64,000 nt of DNA from Vampirovibrionales bacterium (GTDB lineage Bacteria; Cyanobacteriota; Vampirovibrionia; Vampirovibrionales; Vampirovibrionaceae), in contig JADJRF010000005.1 of NCBI GenBank assembly GCA_016712355.1, positions 1 to 64,000 on the forward strand, written 5' to 3'. Both the position numbers and the translations under genes were made by a program. The notes beneath the pieces are model-generated. The model saw only the letters and a list, made by a program, of their open reading frames with translations. It searched no databases and had not been told where the DNA came from. Position 1 is the stretch's first letter, and every line of letters starts with the position of its first letter. Shown here one piece after another: positions 28,362 to 37,291 of this stretch.

Positions 28362-30464
28362 TCAGGGCGTCGGGGGCGGGCCTGTTTGCGAGGAGCCCAG
28401 AGCCCGCGCCATTCTCGCCGTCACATGCGCCGTGTCGAACGCCGCAAAGCCAGCGGCCCCAGCGCGACGGGCGGCTTCAATCTGATCAAGCAGGTCTTCA
28501 GCCGCGTTGCCGTTAAACGGGGCGAACACGCCCGAAACGACCGGCACGCCATACGGCGTCGCGCGCTGCACGACCCGCTCAGTGTCTGAGGCCACAGACT
28601 TCAGGGCGCTGGTCAGCGTGATGGGCGCAAGAAAATCGACCCAACGCTGGCGCGCCCAGAGGGGCCAGTCTTGATGTTTTCGGATAAGCGACTCTTCTTC
28701 CGCAGCGAAAATCACGGCGGACAGAGCGAGATCGGGGCGAACGGCGTGGAGTTTCTGCGATGCGACGGACACAAAATCGCTGACTTGATGCGCGCGAAAC
28801 GACCGCCAGTCTTGCCACAAGGCCTGTTGTTCGCTCGTGATGCCTGGCTTGGTAAAATTAAGCGGGTCGAAGCCTGTTTTTTCGGCGAATTGCGCGCGGG
28901 CCGTCGGCGTATAGCCCCACGTGGTCGCCAGATAACTGAAGCGATCCGGCGGAAAGCTCACCGGATAACGGATATAATCGAGCTGAATTCCCTGGAGATC
29001 GTAGCGCGTCGCGAGTTCTTGTAGCAAGCTCAATAAAAACGCGCGACACTCCGGGTTCGCGGGGTCCAGAAAATAACCGCCGGTTTCCAGCGTAGAAGGC
29101 GTCGGGGCGGTCGCGGCGCGCGCCGAAAACTGGACGTTGGCCCATTGCGGGTATCGCGCCAGAATGGGCCCCTGCGGCGGCGTTCCCGGCGCAGACGCCT
29201 GACGATTGCCCGCATAGAACGTCTGAAACCACGCATGAACGCCCATATGACGACGCCGAGCCTCGTTAATCCATGTTTGCAGGAGATCGGCAGGTCCCTC
29301 AAAGCGCGGATTACGGCTGGGAAGGCCGTAGCGGGTCATCACGTCAGAGGGGTAGAGCGTATAGCCATGGAAAAACGTTTCGAGAAAGACCGCGTTAATG
29401 CCAGCCGACTGCAGGAAATCCAGCGTGCGGCCAATTTCTGCCGCAGAGCGTTCGACAGGGCGATGCCACGCCGCCTTGATCGCCTGCGGCGGGAAAGCGG
29501 GATATTCGCGCCAAAGCTGTTGATTAAGAGAGTCGAGCTGACTGGATGCCAGCGCTGCCGCCTGCTCATGCGCACCCTGGGCTTGCAGTGCGGCGATTTG
29601 AGCGTCTACGCCCTTTGCAGGACAAACGCTCGGGCGCTCGGCGCAACGCGCGTTATCGGCGCGACGCGCTAATTGGTAGCGATACGTCCAGGAATCGACT
29701 TGGGTCGTGAGGGCCTTGCCGTCATCACTTAGGGTGACGCGCGCGCCCAGAGGCGCATGGGCGATGAGCCAGTCGCGATTAACGCCATGACCGCTCAAAA
29801 CGAAGCCATTGGGCGGGATCGTGGAATTGGCGCCTTCCTGCGCAACCACCATGCCATCGACGACTGTCGCTTCAAAGCCAAATTCGTTGGTTTCGGTACG
29901 AGCGCGGCCGCTTTTGGGCGTATAGACCACGAGTTGCTGACCGCCGCGGCATCCGGGGAAGGCGCAGGCGAGCGTATTATTGGCAGGCGCGGGGTCCACG
30001 GCGTTCACCACGCGGGAAAGGGTTTCAAACCACTGCGGGGTCATCTCGACGCGATCGCCGACGCGCGCCAGACGCAGCAACTCCTGGCGCCGCGCGCCAC
30101 TGGCCGACAACACAAAGCCGTTGGGCGGAATAAGGGCGTCGCCGCACGTATTCATACGGCGCTCGCGTTCGCAATCCCACACGCTGGACACGCTGTCGAC
30201 GCGATAGCGTCCGGCGCCCGCCGACGCATCCGGCGACAGGACGGCTTCCACGCCGTAGGGATTGCTTCCCGTACGCAGCGCATAATCGGACGTGTACAGC
30301 ACCAGCGCGTTATCCGGGCGCGGGCGGTTTTGCAGCGCAATGGGCGTCTGTTGGCCGTCTGCGCCGGTCAGCGTCCAAGCGATTTGCGCATGGGCCGCGC
30401 CCATCGGCAGTAAGACAGCCAGCGCTGCCGCGCCGATAATCCAGAACGCTCTCAAATGCCGCAT
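28362..30464 (-). CDS. Exported family-10-like glycosyl hydrolase (GHL10)
   Basis: A 700-residue exported protein. A signal peptide (IIGAAALAVLLPMGAAHA) precedes an N-terminal beta region in which a motif of the form PPNGFVLS-(A/G)-(S/H)-G occurs twice, similar to the phosphodiester-glycosidase (DUF2233) pattern. The C-terminal 400 residues are a GHL10 barrel: IKAAWHRPVE, FLQSAGINAVFLETFFHGYTLYPS, HMGVHAWFQTFY, GYFLDPANPECRAFL, GIQLDYIRYP and LALSAVIFAAEEES. GHL10 proteins are cell-surface glycosidase-like enzymes acting on exopolysaccharide or peptidoglycan-related sugars; the substrate is not defined. Start ATG 30464. Confidence 0.85.
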   Translation of the reverse strand: MRHLRAFWIIGAAALAVLLPMGAAHAQIAWTLTGADGQQTPIALQNRPRPDNALVLYTSDYALRTGSNPYGVEAVLSPDASAGAGRYRVDSVSSVWDCERERRMNTCGDALIPPNGFVLSASGARRQELLRLARVGDRVEMTPQWFETLSRVVNAVDPAPANNTLACAFPGCRGGQQLVVYTPKSGRARTETNEFGFEATVVDGMVVAQEGANSTIPPNGFVLSGHGVNRDWLIAHAPLGARVTLSDDGKALTTQVDSWTYRYQLARRADNARCAERPSVCPAKGVDAQIAALQAQGAHEQAAALASSQLDSLNQQLWREYPAFPPQAIKAAWHRPVERSAAEIGRTLDFLQSAGINAVFLETFFHGYTLYPSDVMTRYGLPSRNPRFEGPADLLQTWINEARRRHMGVHAWFQTFYAGNRQASAPGTPPQGPILARYPQWANVQFSARAATAPTPSTLETGGYFLDPANPECRAFLLSLLQELATRYDLQGIQLDYIRYPVSFPPDRFSYLATTWGYTPTARAQFAEKTGFDPLNFTKPGITSEQQALWQDWRSFRAHQVSDFVSVASQKLHAVRPDLALSAVIFAAEEESLIRKHQDWPLWARQRWVDFLAPITLTSALKSVASDTERVVQRATPYGVPVVSGVFAPFNGNAAEDLLDQIEAARRAGAAGFAAFDTAHVTARMARALGSSQTGPPPTP

Positions 30465-30605
30465 CAGGGCTCGCCTCTCTTACAGGTGGGTTCTCTCGTC
30501 TCAGTCGCATGGCATTGTACTGTCCTGCGACGAGAACATTCAAGAAGCGGCGGCGCCAGCCGATACGGCGATGAAGGCTCCGAATGTTTGCGGAGACGGC
30601 GCCGG

Positions 30606-31898
30606 ATGGGAGTAAACGCGATCAACGGAATTGACGGCTTGAATCTGAATCGCTTTGATCCGTTGACGCGCATTTTGCTGCAACGCTGGAACGTCGCGCC
30701 GCTTTACGCATTTGACGGCAGTACGCTCTCGACGCGAGGCGTCTCGGCAGCCCTGTCGGGCGAGGATTCGTTCCGATTGCCGGCGACGGCCTTATCGCCG
30801 TCTTACCGGGTATTTCAGCCGGGAGGAGCGCAGACGCCCTACGACCGCGGGCAAGTCGTGACCGCCTCGCCGAACGGAATGGGGGCCTCCCTGATATCGG
30901 CCGACGCCGTGCGTGCGTTCAGCCGCCCATTGTCGCTGGGGTTTTCCAGCGCAGTTGGCGGGTTTCGCGTCGACTTCGGATCTCATGTCCCCTCGCAGGC
31001 GCCCGCGCTGGGAGCGTCGCTCAGTGAACGCACGCGCTATTACAGCATTACGGACGCGCAATTTGACGCCTTGCTGAATGGCCCGGACTTTATCATACCC
31101 AAGGCCGGACCCTTCGGCCTGCGCGTGCTGACCGATGGGCTAGGCGGCATTGACGGCGTGGAAACCGTGATCACGACGCAATCGCTGCTGAATAACGCGT
31201 ATCTGAGCGTGGAAGGCCCTCTCTCCAGCGCAGCGGCAGGCGTCTTTCTTGCGCCGACATCTCCCGTCAACCCAGATGCGGGTGATTTACCACCCAGCGC
31301 CGCCGGCAGCGTGAATGCGTCTCTTACCGAAGCTGACGCGTTTGCCCCTGCACAGGTCGCCAATAATATCCTGTCGCCCGCGGCATCTGCTCCAACGGCG
31401 CGTCCCGTAGCGCCTGTCAGCCCCCGCACGCCCGAACAGGCAGGAGACGCGACGTCCGCCTCGCCGCCAGACTTCCCGGCCTCATTCCTGCCTCCCTTCT
31501 CGCCGTCATCAACGGGAGCCGGAGCGCTCTCAAGCCCGCAAGGGGGCTCGACGTTTGCCGTGACCGGGCGCTTTCTGGAAGATATCGGGGCGCTCAAGCA
31601 GGCGGCGACGATGACGCATCCCGCCTACAGTGAGCCCGTACGGCCTTACGGCGATTTTTCCGCCTTTCTGCCCACGATTCCCATCTGGCCGGGCCCGGCG
31701 CGGACGCGGGCAGAAATGGGCGATATCGGCGCAACACTCGATCAGGCCTATCAAATGAATACCCAGTTGGCGCTGACAGTCGCGGGCGGCAAGGCCCGTG
31801 AAGGCGCGCCGCCTTTTGAATCCGATTCCGGCAGCGGCGCACAATCCGGCATGCAGCAATCGCCCCGGCGCAATCGCCGATTTCAAGCCAACGCTTAA
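30606..31898 (+). CDS. Hypothetical Pro/Ser/Ala-rich protein
   Basis: 430 residues. The N-terminal 230 residues are globular-looking (GLNLNRFDPLTRILLQRWNV, TDAQFDALLNGPDFIIPKAG, VETVITTQSLLNNAYLS). A low-complexity Pro/Ser/Ala linker (about 230-330) follows, then a short ordered block (TFAVTGRFLEDIGALKQAAT) and a basic tail. No signal peptide and no family recognised. The start at ATG 30606, with GGAG about ten bases upstream, avoids the 50 residues that a longer ORF would borrow from the divergent gene's promoter. Confidence 0.6.
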   Translation: MGVNAINGIDGLNLNRFDPLTRILLQRWNVAPLYAFDGSTLSTRGVSAALSGEDSFRLPATALSPSYRVFQPGGAQTPYDRGQVVTASPNGMGASLISADAVRAFSRPLSLGFSSAVGGFRVDFGSHVPSQAPALGASLSERTRYYSITDAQFDALLNGPDFIIPKAGPFGLRVLTDGLGGIDGVETVITTQSLLNNAYLSVEGPLSSAAAGVFLAPTSPVNPDAGDLPPSAAGSVNASLTEADAFAPAQVANNILSPAASAPTARPVAPVSPRTPEQAGDATSASPPDFPASFLPPFSPSSTGAGALSSPQGGSTFAVTGRFLEDIGALKQAATMTHPAYSEPVRPYGDFSAFLPTIPIWPGPARTRAEMGDIGATLDQAYQMNTQLALTVAGGKAREGAPPFESDSGSGAQSGMQQSPRRNRRFQANA

Positions 31899-31927
31899 AG
31901 AAGGTTTCGTCCTGGCAGGTTCTGACG

Positions 31928-32458
31928 TTACGGGTCGGGGCGCATGCTCACGCGCACCTGCATATCGCTGCCATCGCCCTGCTGAACAATCCGCTGAAAG
32001 CGCAGAAACGGGTATTCTTTTTCCATCATCGTTACCATTGCGCGCGGCCCGCCGCCAACAAAGGCCGAAGACAGCTTGGGCAGTTCGCGCGAAGGGTCCA
32101 GGTTCCAGTTCTGGCAACCGGCGACAAACTGGACCGCGACCTGTAGAAACTGAAGCGACTCGCTCGCCAGCGTGTCCTGAGAATCCGGCGGCAAGGCCAG
32201 AAACAGATTGACGGTTTGATGCAAGTCCGGGTTTTGGTCGTAGTTGCGGCGCTTGCGCTTGGACTTATGCAAGGCCAGGATTTTTTCGGTTCCCAGCGAT
32301 TTGAGCAATTCGCGCGTTTCCCAGCAGGAATCTGCCCGCGCGCGGATGGCTTGAATGACCGGGGCGAGAAAGGCTTCGGGCAAGGTGGTCAGCAAGTCGA
32401 TAATCTGGCTGAGGTCGCCGCGCGCATCATGCCAGCGACGGTTACGCTTGAGGCTCAT
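31928..32458 (-). CDS. Hypothetical protein, 176 residues
   Basis: A soluble, basic N-terminal half (SLKRNRRWHDARGDLSQIID, ALHKSKRKRRNYDQNPD) and a helical C-terminal half (LFLALPPDSQDTLASESLQFLQ, AMVTMMEKEYPFLRFQRIVQ). AAGGA eight bases upstream fixes ATG 32458; the in-frame TTG two codons earlier is less likely. No family recognised. Divergent from aroF. Confidence 0.65.
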   Translation of the reverse strand: MSLKRNRRWHDARGDLSQIIDLLTTLPEAFLAPVIQAIRARADSCWETRELLKSLGTEKILALHKSKRKRRNYDQNPDLHQTVNLFLALPPDSQDTLASESLQFLQVAVQFVAGCQNWNLDPSRELPKLSSAFVGGGPRAMVTMMEKEYPFLRFQRIVQQGDGSDMQVRVSMRPDP

Positions 32459-32669
32459 CCGCAAAATCCTTCCAGTAGAGACGCGCGGTGCGATCGCGCG
32501 GGTAATCGCATTATCGTCGCAATCGACTGCGGATGCATCGCCGACAACGAAAGATCGGCTTGCAAGAGGAACGCGCGCGTCCTCAAAAACGGCGCGCAGT
32601 TGGCAGCAGGCGGCAATTCCGGTAAGATAAGCGCCTTACGCCCCGCCAGATTTGAAAGGATGCCCCGAC

Positions 32670-33701
32670 ATGATCATCGTTATGGAGCAAAAAGCGACGC
32701 CTGAGCAGATTACCGCCGTCAAAGACCGCGTGGAATCGCTGGGCTTCAAAACGATTTTGAATCAGGGCGAGTTGATGACCGTCATCGCGGCGATTGGCGA
32801 TAAGTCGCGCATCAGTTGCGACACGCTGGCCACGATGGGCGGCGTCAAGGAAATCGTCCCCATTCGCGAGCCGTATAAGCAGGCCAGCCGCGAAACCCAC
32901 CCGGATGACACCGTGATCACCTTCCCCAATGGCGTTCGCCTGGGTGGCGACGCCCCGCTGTGCATGATGGCCGGGCCGTGCAGCGTGGAAGACGATATCG
33001 AGATTCTGTTTTCCATCGCACGCGCCGTGAAAGCCGCCGGGGCAACATTCCTGCGCGGCGGCGCGTATAAGCCGCGCACGTCTCCCTATGATTTTCAGGG
33101 CATGGAGGAAGAGGGCCTCAAAATGATGGCCCGCGCCCGCGAAGCTACCGGCCTGCTGCTGGTGACCGAAGTCATGGACAGCCAGGAAGTGCCGCTGATT
33201 TCCGATTACGCGGATATGCTGCAAATCGGCGCGCGTAATATGCAGAACTTCAAGCTATTAAAGGCCGTTGGCGCTCAATCCAAGCCGGTGCTGCTCAAGC
33301 GCGGGCTGTCGGCGACCATCAAAGAGTTTCTGCTTGCGGCAGAATACATCATGCATAACGGCAATCCCAATGTTGCGCTGTGCGAGCGCGGCATTCGCAC
33401 GTTCGACAGCGGTTTTACGCGTAACGTACTGGATTTGGCGGCCGTTCCGGTGATTAAGAAGCGCTGCCACCTGCCGGTGGTGGTTGATCCCAGCCACGGC
33501 ACAGGCCAACGCTACCTTGTCCCGACCATGGCGAAAGCTGCCGTTGTCAGCGGCGCGCACGGCCTGATGATCGAAGTCCATCCGGACCCGGACAACGCCT
33601 GGTCCGATGGCCAGCAAACGCTGACCTTCTCGCAGTTTGAAACGATGATGCGCGAAATTAACGCCCTGTCGCGCGCCATGGCCAGCGTGACCGCGAGCTA
33701 G
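32670..33701 (+). CDS. aroF: 3-deoxy-7-phosphoheptulonate synthase, AroF type
   Basis: The first enzyme of the shikimate pathway; condenses phosphoenolpyruvate and erythrose 4-phosphate. The N-terminal 70 residues (IIVMEQKATPEQITAVKDRV) are a ferredoxin-like (ACT-type) regulatory domain seen in the type I-beta enzymes. The catalytic barrel follows with MMAGPCSVE, FLRGGAYKPRTSPYDFQG, LQIGARNMQNF, PVLLKRGL, LCERGIRTFD and VVVDPSHGTGQ. ATG 32670 has AGGA nine bases upstream. 343 residues, normal length. murQ follows 15 bases later. Confidence 0.97.
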   Translation: MIIVMEQKATPEQITAVKDRVESLGFKTILNQGELMTVIAAIGDKSRISCDTLATMGGVKEIVPIREPYKQASRETHPDDTVITFPNGVRLGGDAPLCMMAGPCSVEDDIEILFSIARAVKAAGATFLRGGAYKPRTSPYDFQGMEEEGLKMMARAREATGLLLVTEVMDSQEVPLISDYADMLQIGARNMQNFKLLKAVGAQSKPVLLKRGLSATIKEFLLAAEYIMHNGNPNVALCERGIRTFDSGFTRNVLDLAAVPVIKKRCHLPVVVDPSHGTGQRYLVPTMAKAAVVSGAHGLMIEVHPDPDNAWSDGQQTLTFSQFETMMREINALSRAMASVTAS

Positions 33702-33716
33702 AAGGCTCGACATTCA

Positions 33717-34616
33717 GTGACGTCAACGCCTCCCACGGAAGCAACGCTGTCAGCGTCCGCCAATATCGACCTCATGGCAACAGAAGCCGTGCTGCGGCTG
33801 ATGAATCATGCGGATCAAGCCGTTCCGCAAGCGATGCGCGCCGCGCTGCCTGCCATTGCGCGCGTGGTGGATGGCGTCGTCGCGTCGCTGACGGCAGGCG
33901 GACGCCTGTTTTATGTTGGCGCTGGCACTAGCGGCCGTCTGGCCGTGTTGGATGCCGCCGAATGTCCGCCGACGTTCAGCGCCCCCCCGGACCTGGTTCA
34001 GGCAATTATCGCGGGCGGAGACGCCGCCTTGCGCTCCGCCGTGGAAGGGGCCGAAGACAATTTTGAGCAGGGATGTCTCGATCTCCAGACCGCTGGGGCG
34101 CGCACAGGCGATGTCGTCATCGGCGTGTCCGCCAGCGGGGGCGCCCCCTATGTATTAGGCGCCATGGCCGAAGCCAGGCGCGTCGGGGCGTACGTGGCCG
34201 CCCTGGTCGGCGTGGCGGATTCTGCGCTGACACAGGCAGCGGATGAGGCAATCGTCATTGAAACCGGGCCGGAGGTCATCGCCGGATCGACGCGCCTGAA
34301 AGCAGGTACGGCTCAAAAGCTCGCGCTGAATATGATCTCGACGGCCACGATGATTCAACTCGGCAAAACCTATGGCAATCGGATGATCGACGTGCGCGCC
34401 AGCAACCGGAAACTACGCGCCCGCGCCCTCTCGCTCGTGCGCGAATTAGCTGCCGTCAGCGAATCTCAGGCGAGCGCCCTTCTGGAAGCCTGCGACTGGG
34501 AAGTCAAAACCGCCGTCCTGGCCGCGCGTCTGCGACTGGCCCCCGAGCAAGCCCGCGCCCGCCTCGCCGCTGTCGGCGGCAAACTACGACTCGCCCTGGA
34601 AGCGCCTGCCCCCTAA
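33717..34616 (+). CDS. murQ: N-acetylmuramic acid 6-phosphate etherase
   Basis: Cleaves the lactyl ether of MurNAc 6-phosphate in cell-wall recycling. The SIS domain shows RLFYVGAGTSGRLAVLDAAECPPTF, GVSASGGAPYV and the conserved LKAGTAQKLALNMISTATMI and KTYGNRMIDV. 299 residues, normal length. The start is GTG 33717, with AAGG upstream. It follows aroF closely and is probably in the same transcript. No anmK or phosphotransferase gene is seen here. Confidence 0.96.
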   Translation: MTSTPPTEATLSASANIDLMATEAVLRLMNHADQAVPQAMRAALPAIARVVDGVVASLTAGGRLFYVGAGTSGRLAVLDAAECPPTFSAPPDLVQAIIAGGDAALRSAVEGAEDNFEQGCLDLQTAGARTGDVVIGVSASGGAPYVLGAMAEARRVGAYVAALVGVADSALTQAADEAIVIETGPEVIAGSTRLKAGTAQKLALNMISTATMIQLGKTYGNRMIDVRASNRKLRARALSLVRELAAVSESQASALLEACDWEVKTAVLAARLRLAPEQARARLAAVGGKLRLALEAPAP

Positions 34617-34877
34617 AAAGCGAAAAGCCTCGGTATAAACCGAAGCTATGACGCCGACCGGGGAAGCCCAATCCACTTATTTATCGTATCACGTAGATCT
34701 TGACGTTTATCAAGACCCCTATATAAATTGCACCGCAACAGCAGCGCCTGAAGATTTCCGTTTTCAATCATGCAAGGCTTATATCCTATCCCCCTCGCAG
34801 GGCAAGAAGGGATGGAGTCTGGGGGATAGTATGATAGCCTTGATGAAATGCCCAAAAGAGCCATGAGGAGGTGAGCG

Positions 34878-36422
34878 ATGAGCTTGTTATTTGAGGCCTT
34901 GCGCGCCAAGGTCGCCGAACATCCGGATAAGACGGCGCTGATCGAAGACGACGCGCGCTGGACCTATGCACAGGTAAGTCAGCGGGTCATTAAGCTGTCG
35001 GACACCCTCGCCAAACAGGGCTTACGCGCCGGCGACCGCGTAGCGCTCATGTTTCTGAACCAGAAAGAGTTTTTACTGGGGCTATTTGCCGCCCTGCGCC
35101 TGGGGCTGGTAGTGGTTCCGATTAATATTCAGCTCCCACCGGAAGACATCGCCTACGTGATCCTGAATTCCGGCGCGCGGCTGGTGATGACGACCGCTCG
35201 ATTCGCGCCGCTATTTGAAGGCAAAGGCATTCCGCTGTTGGTCGCCAATCAGGGTGACGCGCCCCAGTTTCCATCGCTGGAAGCCGCGACCGACGCGGGC
35301 GACGACGCCTATTGGCCAGACTTCGAGCGAGACGCCAACACGTTGAGCTTTTTAATCTATACCTCCGGTACGACAGGCCGCCCCAAGGGGGTCATGCTGA
35401 CCGAAGAAAATATCTATGCCAATACGCAGGGCTTCCGCGAGGCCGTGGGCTTTGAGGAAAGCGACGTGCTGCTGATGGCGCTGCCCTTGTTCCATGCCTA
35501 TGGCCTGACGGTCTGCCTCTATGCGTTTACGCTGGGGGCGACCATCGCGCTGTCGCCGTCGTTTAATCCGCGCAAGATCATCTCGCTCATTGCGCAAGAA
35601 CGCGTGACCGTGCTGCCACTGGTGCCGACCGTGCTGAGCTTTCTGGCCGAAAACCTGACCACGCTCGACCGGGATCTCTTTCGCTCTCTCAAAATGTGCA
35701 TCACCGGCGGGGCCAGTCTGCCTCAGTCGTTGTTGCGAAAGTTGCGAGACGAGGCCAATCTGGTGGTGCTGGAAGGCTACGGCCTGACGGAAGCTTCGCC
35801 CGTAGTCGCCGTGAATCGCGTAGCGAGCGGCAATATCGCCGGGTCAGTCGGCAAGCCCCTGTTTAACGTGCAGGTGCGCATCGTTGGCGACGACAACCGT
35901 CCGTTTGAGTGGCGGGCGGGAGAAGAGACCCCGCTGGGCGAAATTCAGGTAAAAGGACCCAATGTCATGATGGGGTACTACGGCCTGGAAGACGCTACGC
36001 GAGAAGCCATGGCGGACAATGGGTGGCTCAGGACCGGCGATCTGGGGCATCTGGACGGCGACGGGAACCTGTATATTTCCGGCGGGCGCAAAAAAGACCT
36101 GATTATCAAGGCGGGCGAAAACCTGTCACCGCTGCGCATTGAAGAAGCCCTGCTGTCGCACCCTGCTGTGGCGGAAGCCTGTGTGTTTGGCGTGCCCGAT
36201 GAGCGACTGGGAGAAGATATCTTCGCCGCGTTTGCGCTGCGTCATGGCCAGAGCGTGGAAATTAACGCTCTGCGCAAATATTGCCTTGAGCGCCTTACGC
36301 CGTTTATGACGCCGCGTTATTTTCGCGTCTACGACGAGCTCCCCAAAAACGCCACTGGCAAGATTCTCCGCAAACGTCTGGAAGAAGAGAACGCGCAGGC
36401 CGCCCAGTCGTCCGTTTCGTAG
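34878..36422 (+). CDS. Long-chain acyl-CoA synthetase / AMP-dependent ligase
   Basis: 514 residues. GAGGAGG six bases before ATG 34878 is a near-ideal ribosome site. The adenylation signature is LIYTSGTTGRPKGVMLT, followed by LPLFHAYGLT, EGYGLTEASPVV, WLRTGDLGHLDGDGNLYI and GGRKKDLIIKAGENLSP, ending in the acceptor-lysine region PKNATGKILRKRL. Activates a carboxylic acid as AMP ester and transfers it to CoA (or to another thiol). The compact size fits FadD/LcfB-type enzymes for fatty acids, but chain length is not readable. Confidence 0.92.
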   Translation: MSLLFEALRAKVAEHPDKTALIEDDARWTYAQVSQRVIKLSDTLAKQGLRAGDRVALMFLNQKEFLLGLFAALRLGLVVVPINIQLPPEDIAYVILNSGARLVMTTARFAPLFEGKGIPLLVANQGDAPQFPSLEAATDAGDDAYWPDFERDANTLSFLIYTSGTTGRPKGVMLTEENIYANTQGFREAVGFEESDVLLMALPLFHAYGLTVCLYAFTLGATIALSPSFNPRKIISLIAQERVTVLPLVPTVLSFLAENLTTLDRDLFRSLKMCITGGASLPQSLLRKLRDEANLVVLEGYGLTEASPVVAVNRVASGNIAGSVGKPLFNVQVRIVGDDNRPFEWRAGEETPLGEIQVKGPNVMMGYYGLEDATREAMADNGWLRTGDLGHLDGDGNLYISGGRKKDLIIKAGENLSPLRIEEALLSHPAVAEACVFGVPDERLGEDIFAAFALRHGQSVEINALRKYCLERLTPFMTPRYFRVYDELPKNATGKILRKRLEEENAQAAQSSVS

Positions 36423-36425
36423 GCG

Positions 36426-36453
36426 CGAAGCCGCGTTTTAGCGAGCGGCTTCG
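36426..36453. terminator. Hairpin between convergent genes
   Basis: Perfect 9-base stem CGAAGCCGC/GCGGCTTCG with a 10-base loop. It lies between the stop of the acyl-CoA synthetase and inside the last codons of the opposite receiver gene. No long T tract. Confidence 0.5.
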
Positions 36454-37067
36454 ATGAAGCGGCTCAGACGGTTTTGCCAGTCGTTTTCGCGCCATAAAAA
36501 CTGATCGGCGCCGCGTCCGACCGCCTCTTGCTGGAGATGAGCGCATGACCCGCCGCACGACATGGCAATAATCTTAAAGCTGAGATCGTGTAAAATGGCG
36601 CTCTTTTTGAGATCGTCCAGCATGCGCAAGCCTTCGTGAGGGGTGGGGATGTTTAAATCGAGAATGACGTACTGGTAATCGTGGTTGGTGATGAGCTGAC
36701 CCACGTCTTCCACGTTTTCTGCGAGCACGATGTCATAGCCAAGACGGCGCAGCGCGGACTTGATCTGGACGTTGATATAGCCCATGGCGCCAATGACCAG
36801 CGCGGTGGCCTGTTTTTCGCTGGTTAAGAAAGCGTTGGGAGCGATATTCAAAGGGATTACTGATCCCGTAACAAGGCTGCCACAGTCAGAAGTCATCGTC
36901 TCCGAGACTCCTTTGAGACGCTCAATGGCTTGATGGAGGCTCTTTAAGGAGACGGTTTTTTTACCTTGACAGGTGACAGCGAGCGTATCGGCCAGTTCAT
37001 GTAGAGCCTGTCCCACGTCCTCTGAGATAGGTTCAATACTGCGCTTGGCTACATTATCAGGAATCAT
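36438..37067 (-). CDS. Degenerate receiver-domain protein
   Basis: 209 residues. The C-terminal 120 residues follow the CheY fold: ATALVIGAMGYINVQIKSALRRLGYD, then QYVILDLNIPTPHEGLRMLDDLKK with the phosphoacceptor-position Asp, then FKIIAMSCGGSC and the last strand. The usual acidic pair at the end of strand 1 is replaced by Gly-Ala, so phosphorylation in the standard way is doubtful. The N-terminal 80 residues contain a helix (VGQALHELADTLAVTCQGKK, KSLHQAIERLKG). ATG 37067 has AGGGG about ten bases upstream; a longer reading into the dprA side is rejected. No kinase or output domain. Divergent from dprA. Confidence 0.75.
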   Translation of the reverse strand: MIPDNVAKRSIEPISEDVGQALHELADTLAVTCQGKKTVSLKSLHQAIERLKGVSETMTSDCGSLVTGSVIPLNIAPNAFLTSEKQATALVIGAMGYINVQIKSALRRLGYDIVLAENVEDVGQLITNHDYQYVILDLNIPTPHEGLRMLDDLKKSAILHDLSFKIIAMSCGGSCAHLQQEAVGRGADQFLWRENDWQNRLSRFIEAAR

Positions 37068-37291
37068 CGGGTTGTCGCCCCTATTGACGCGCCCTGCGCA
37101 TGGAACCCGGTTTTGTCTAAAGTATCGTCTGCGGCTGGCTTTCTCACAGCGACCATATGAACGACAAGAATAGTACTTTGGCGCCTGTTTTTTTCGCAAT
37201 CCTCCTGTCCGTAATCGCAGGGGATGGGGTTGTGTTTGAGAGCCGTTACAATCGCTTGCGCATAACGGGTTCAAAGCGCCAGAATAGCCGC

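Noticed and set aside
34648..34866. 72-codon plus-strand ORF between murQ and the acyl-CoA synthetase.
   Set aside because: Odd composition, no ribosome site, and it overlaps the promoter region; the strong ribosome site belongs to the next gene.
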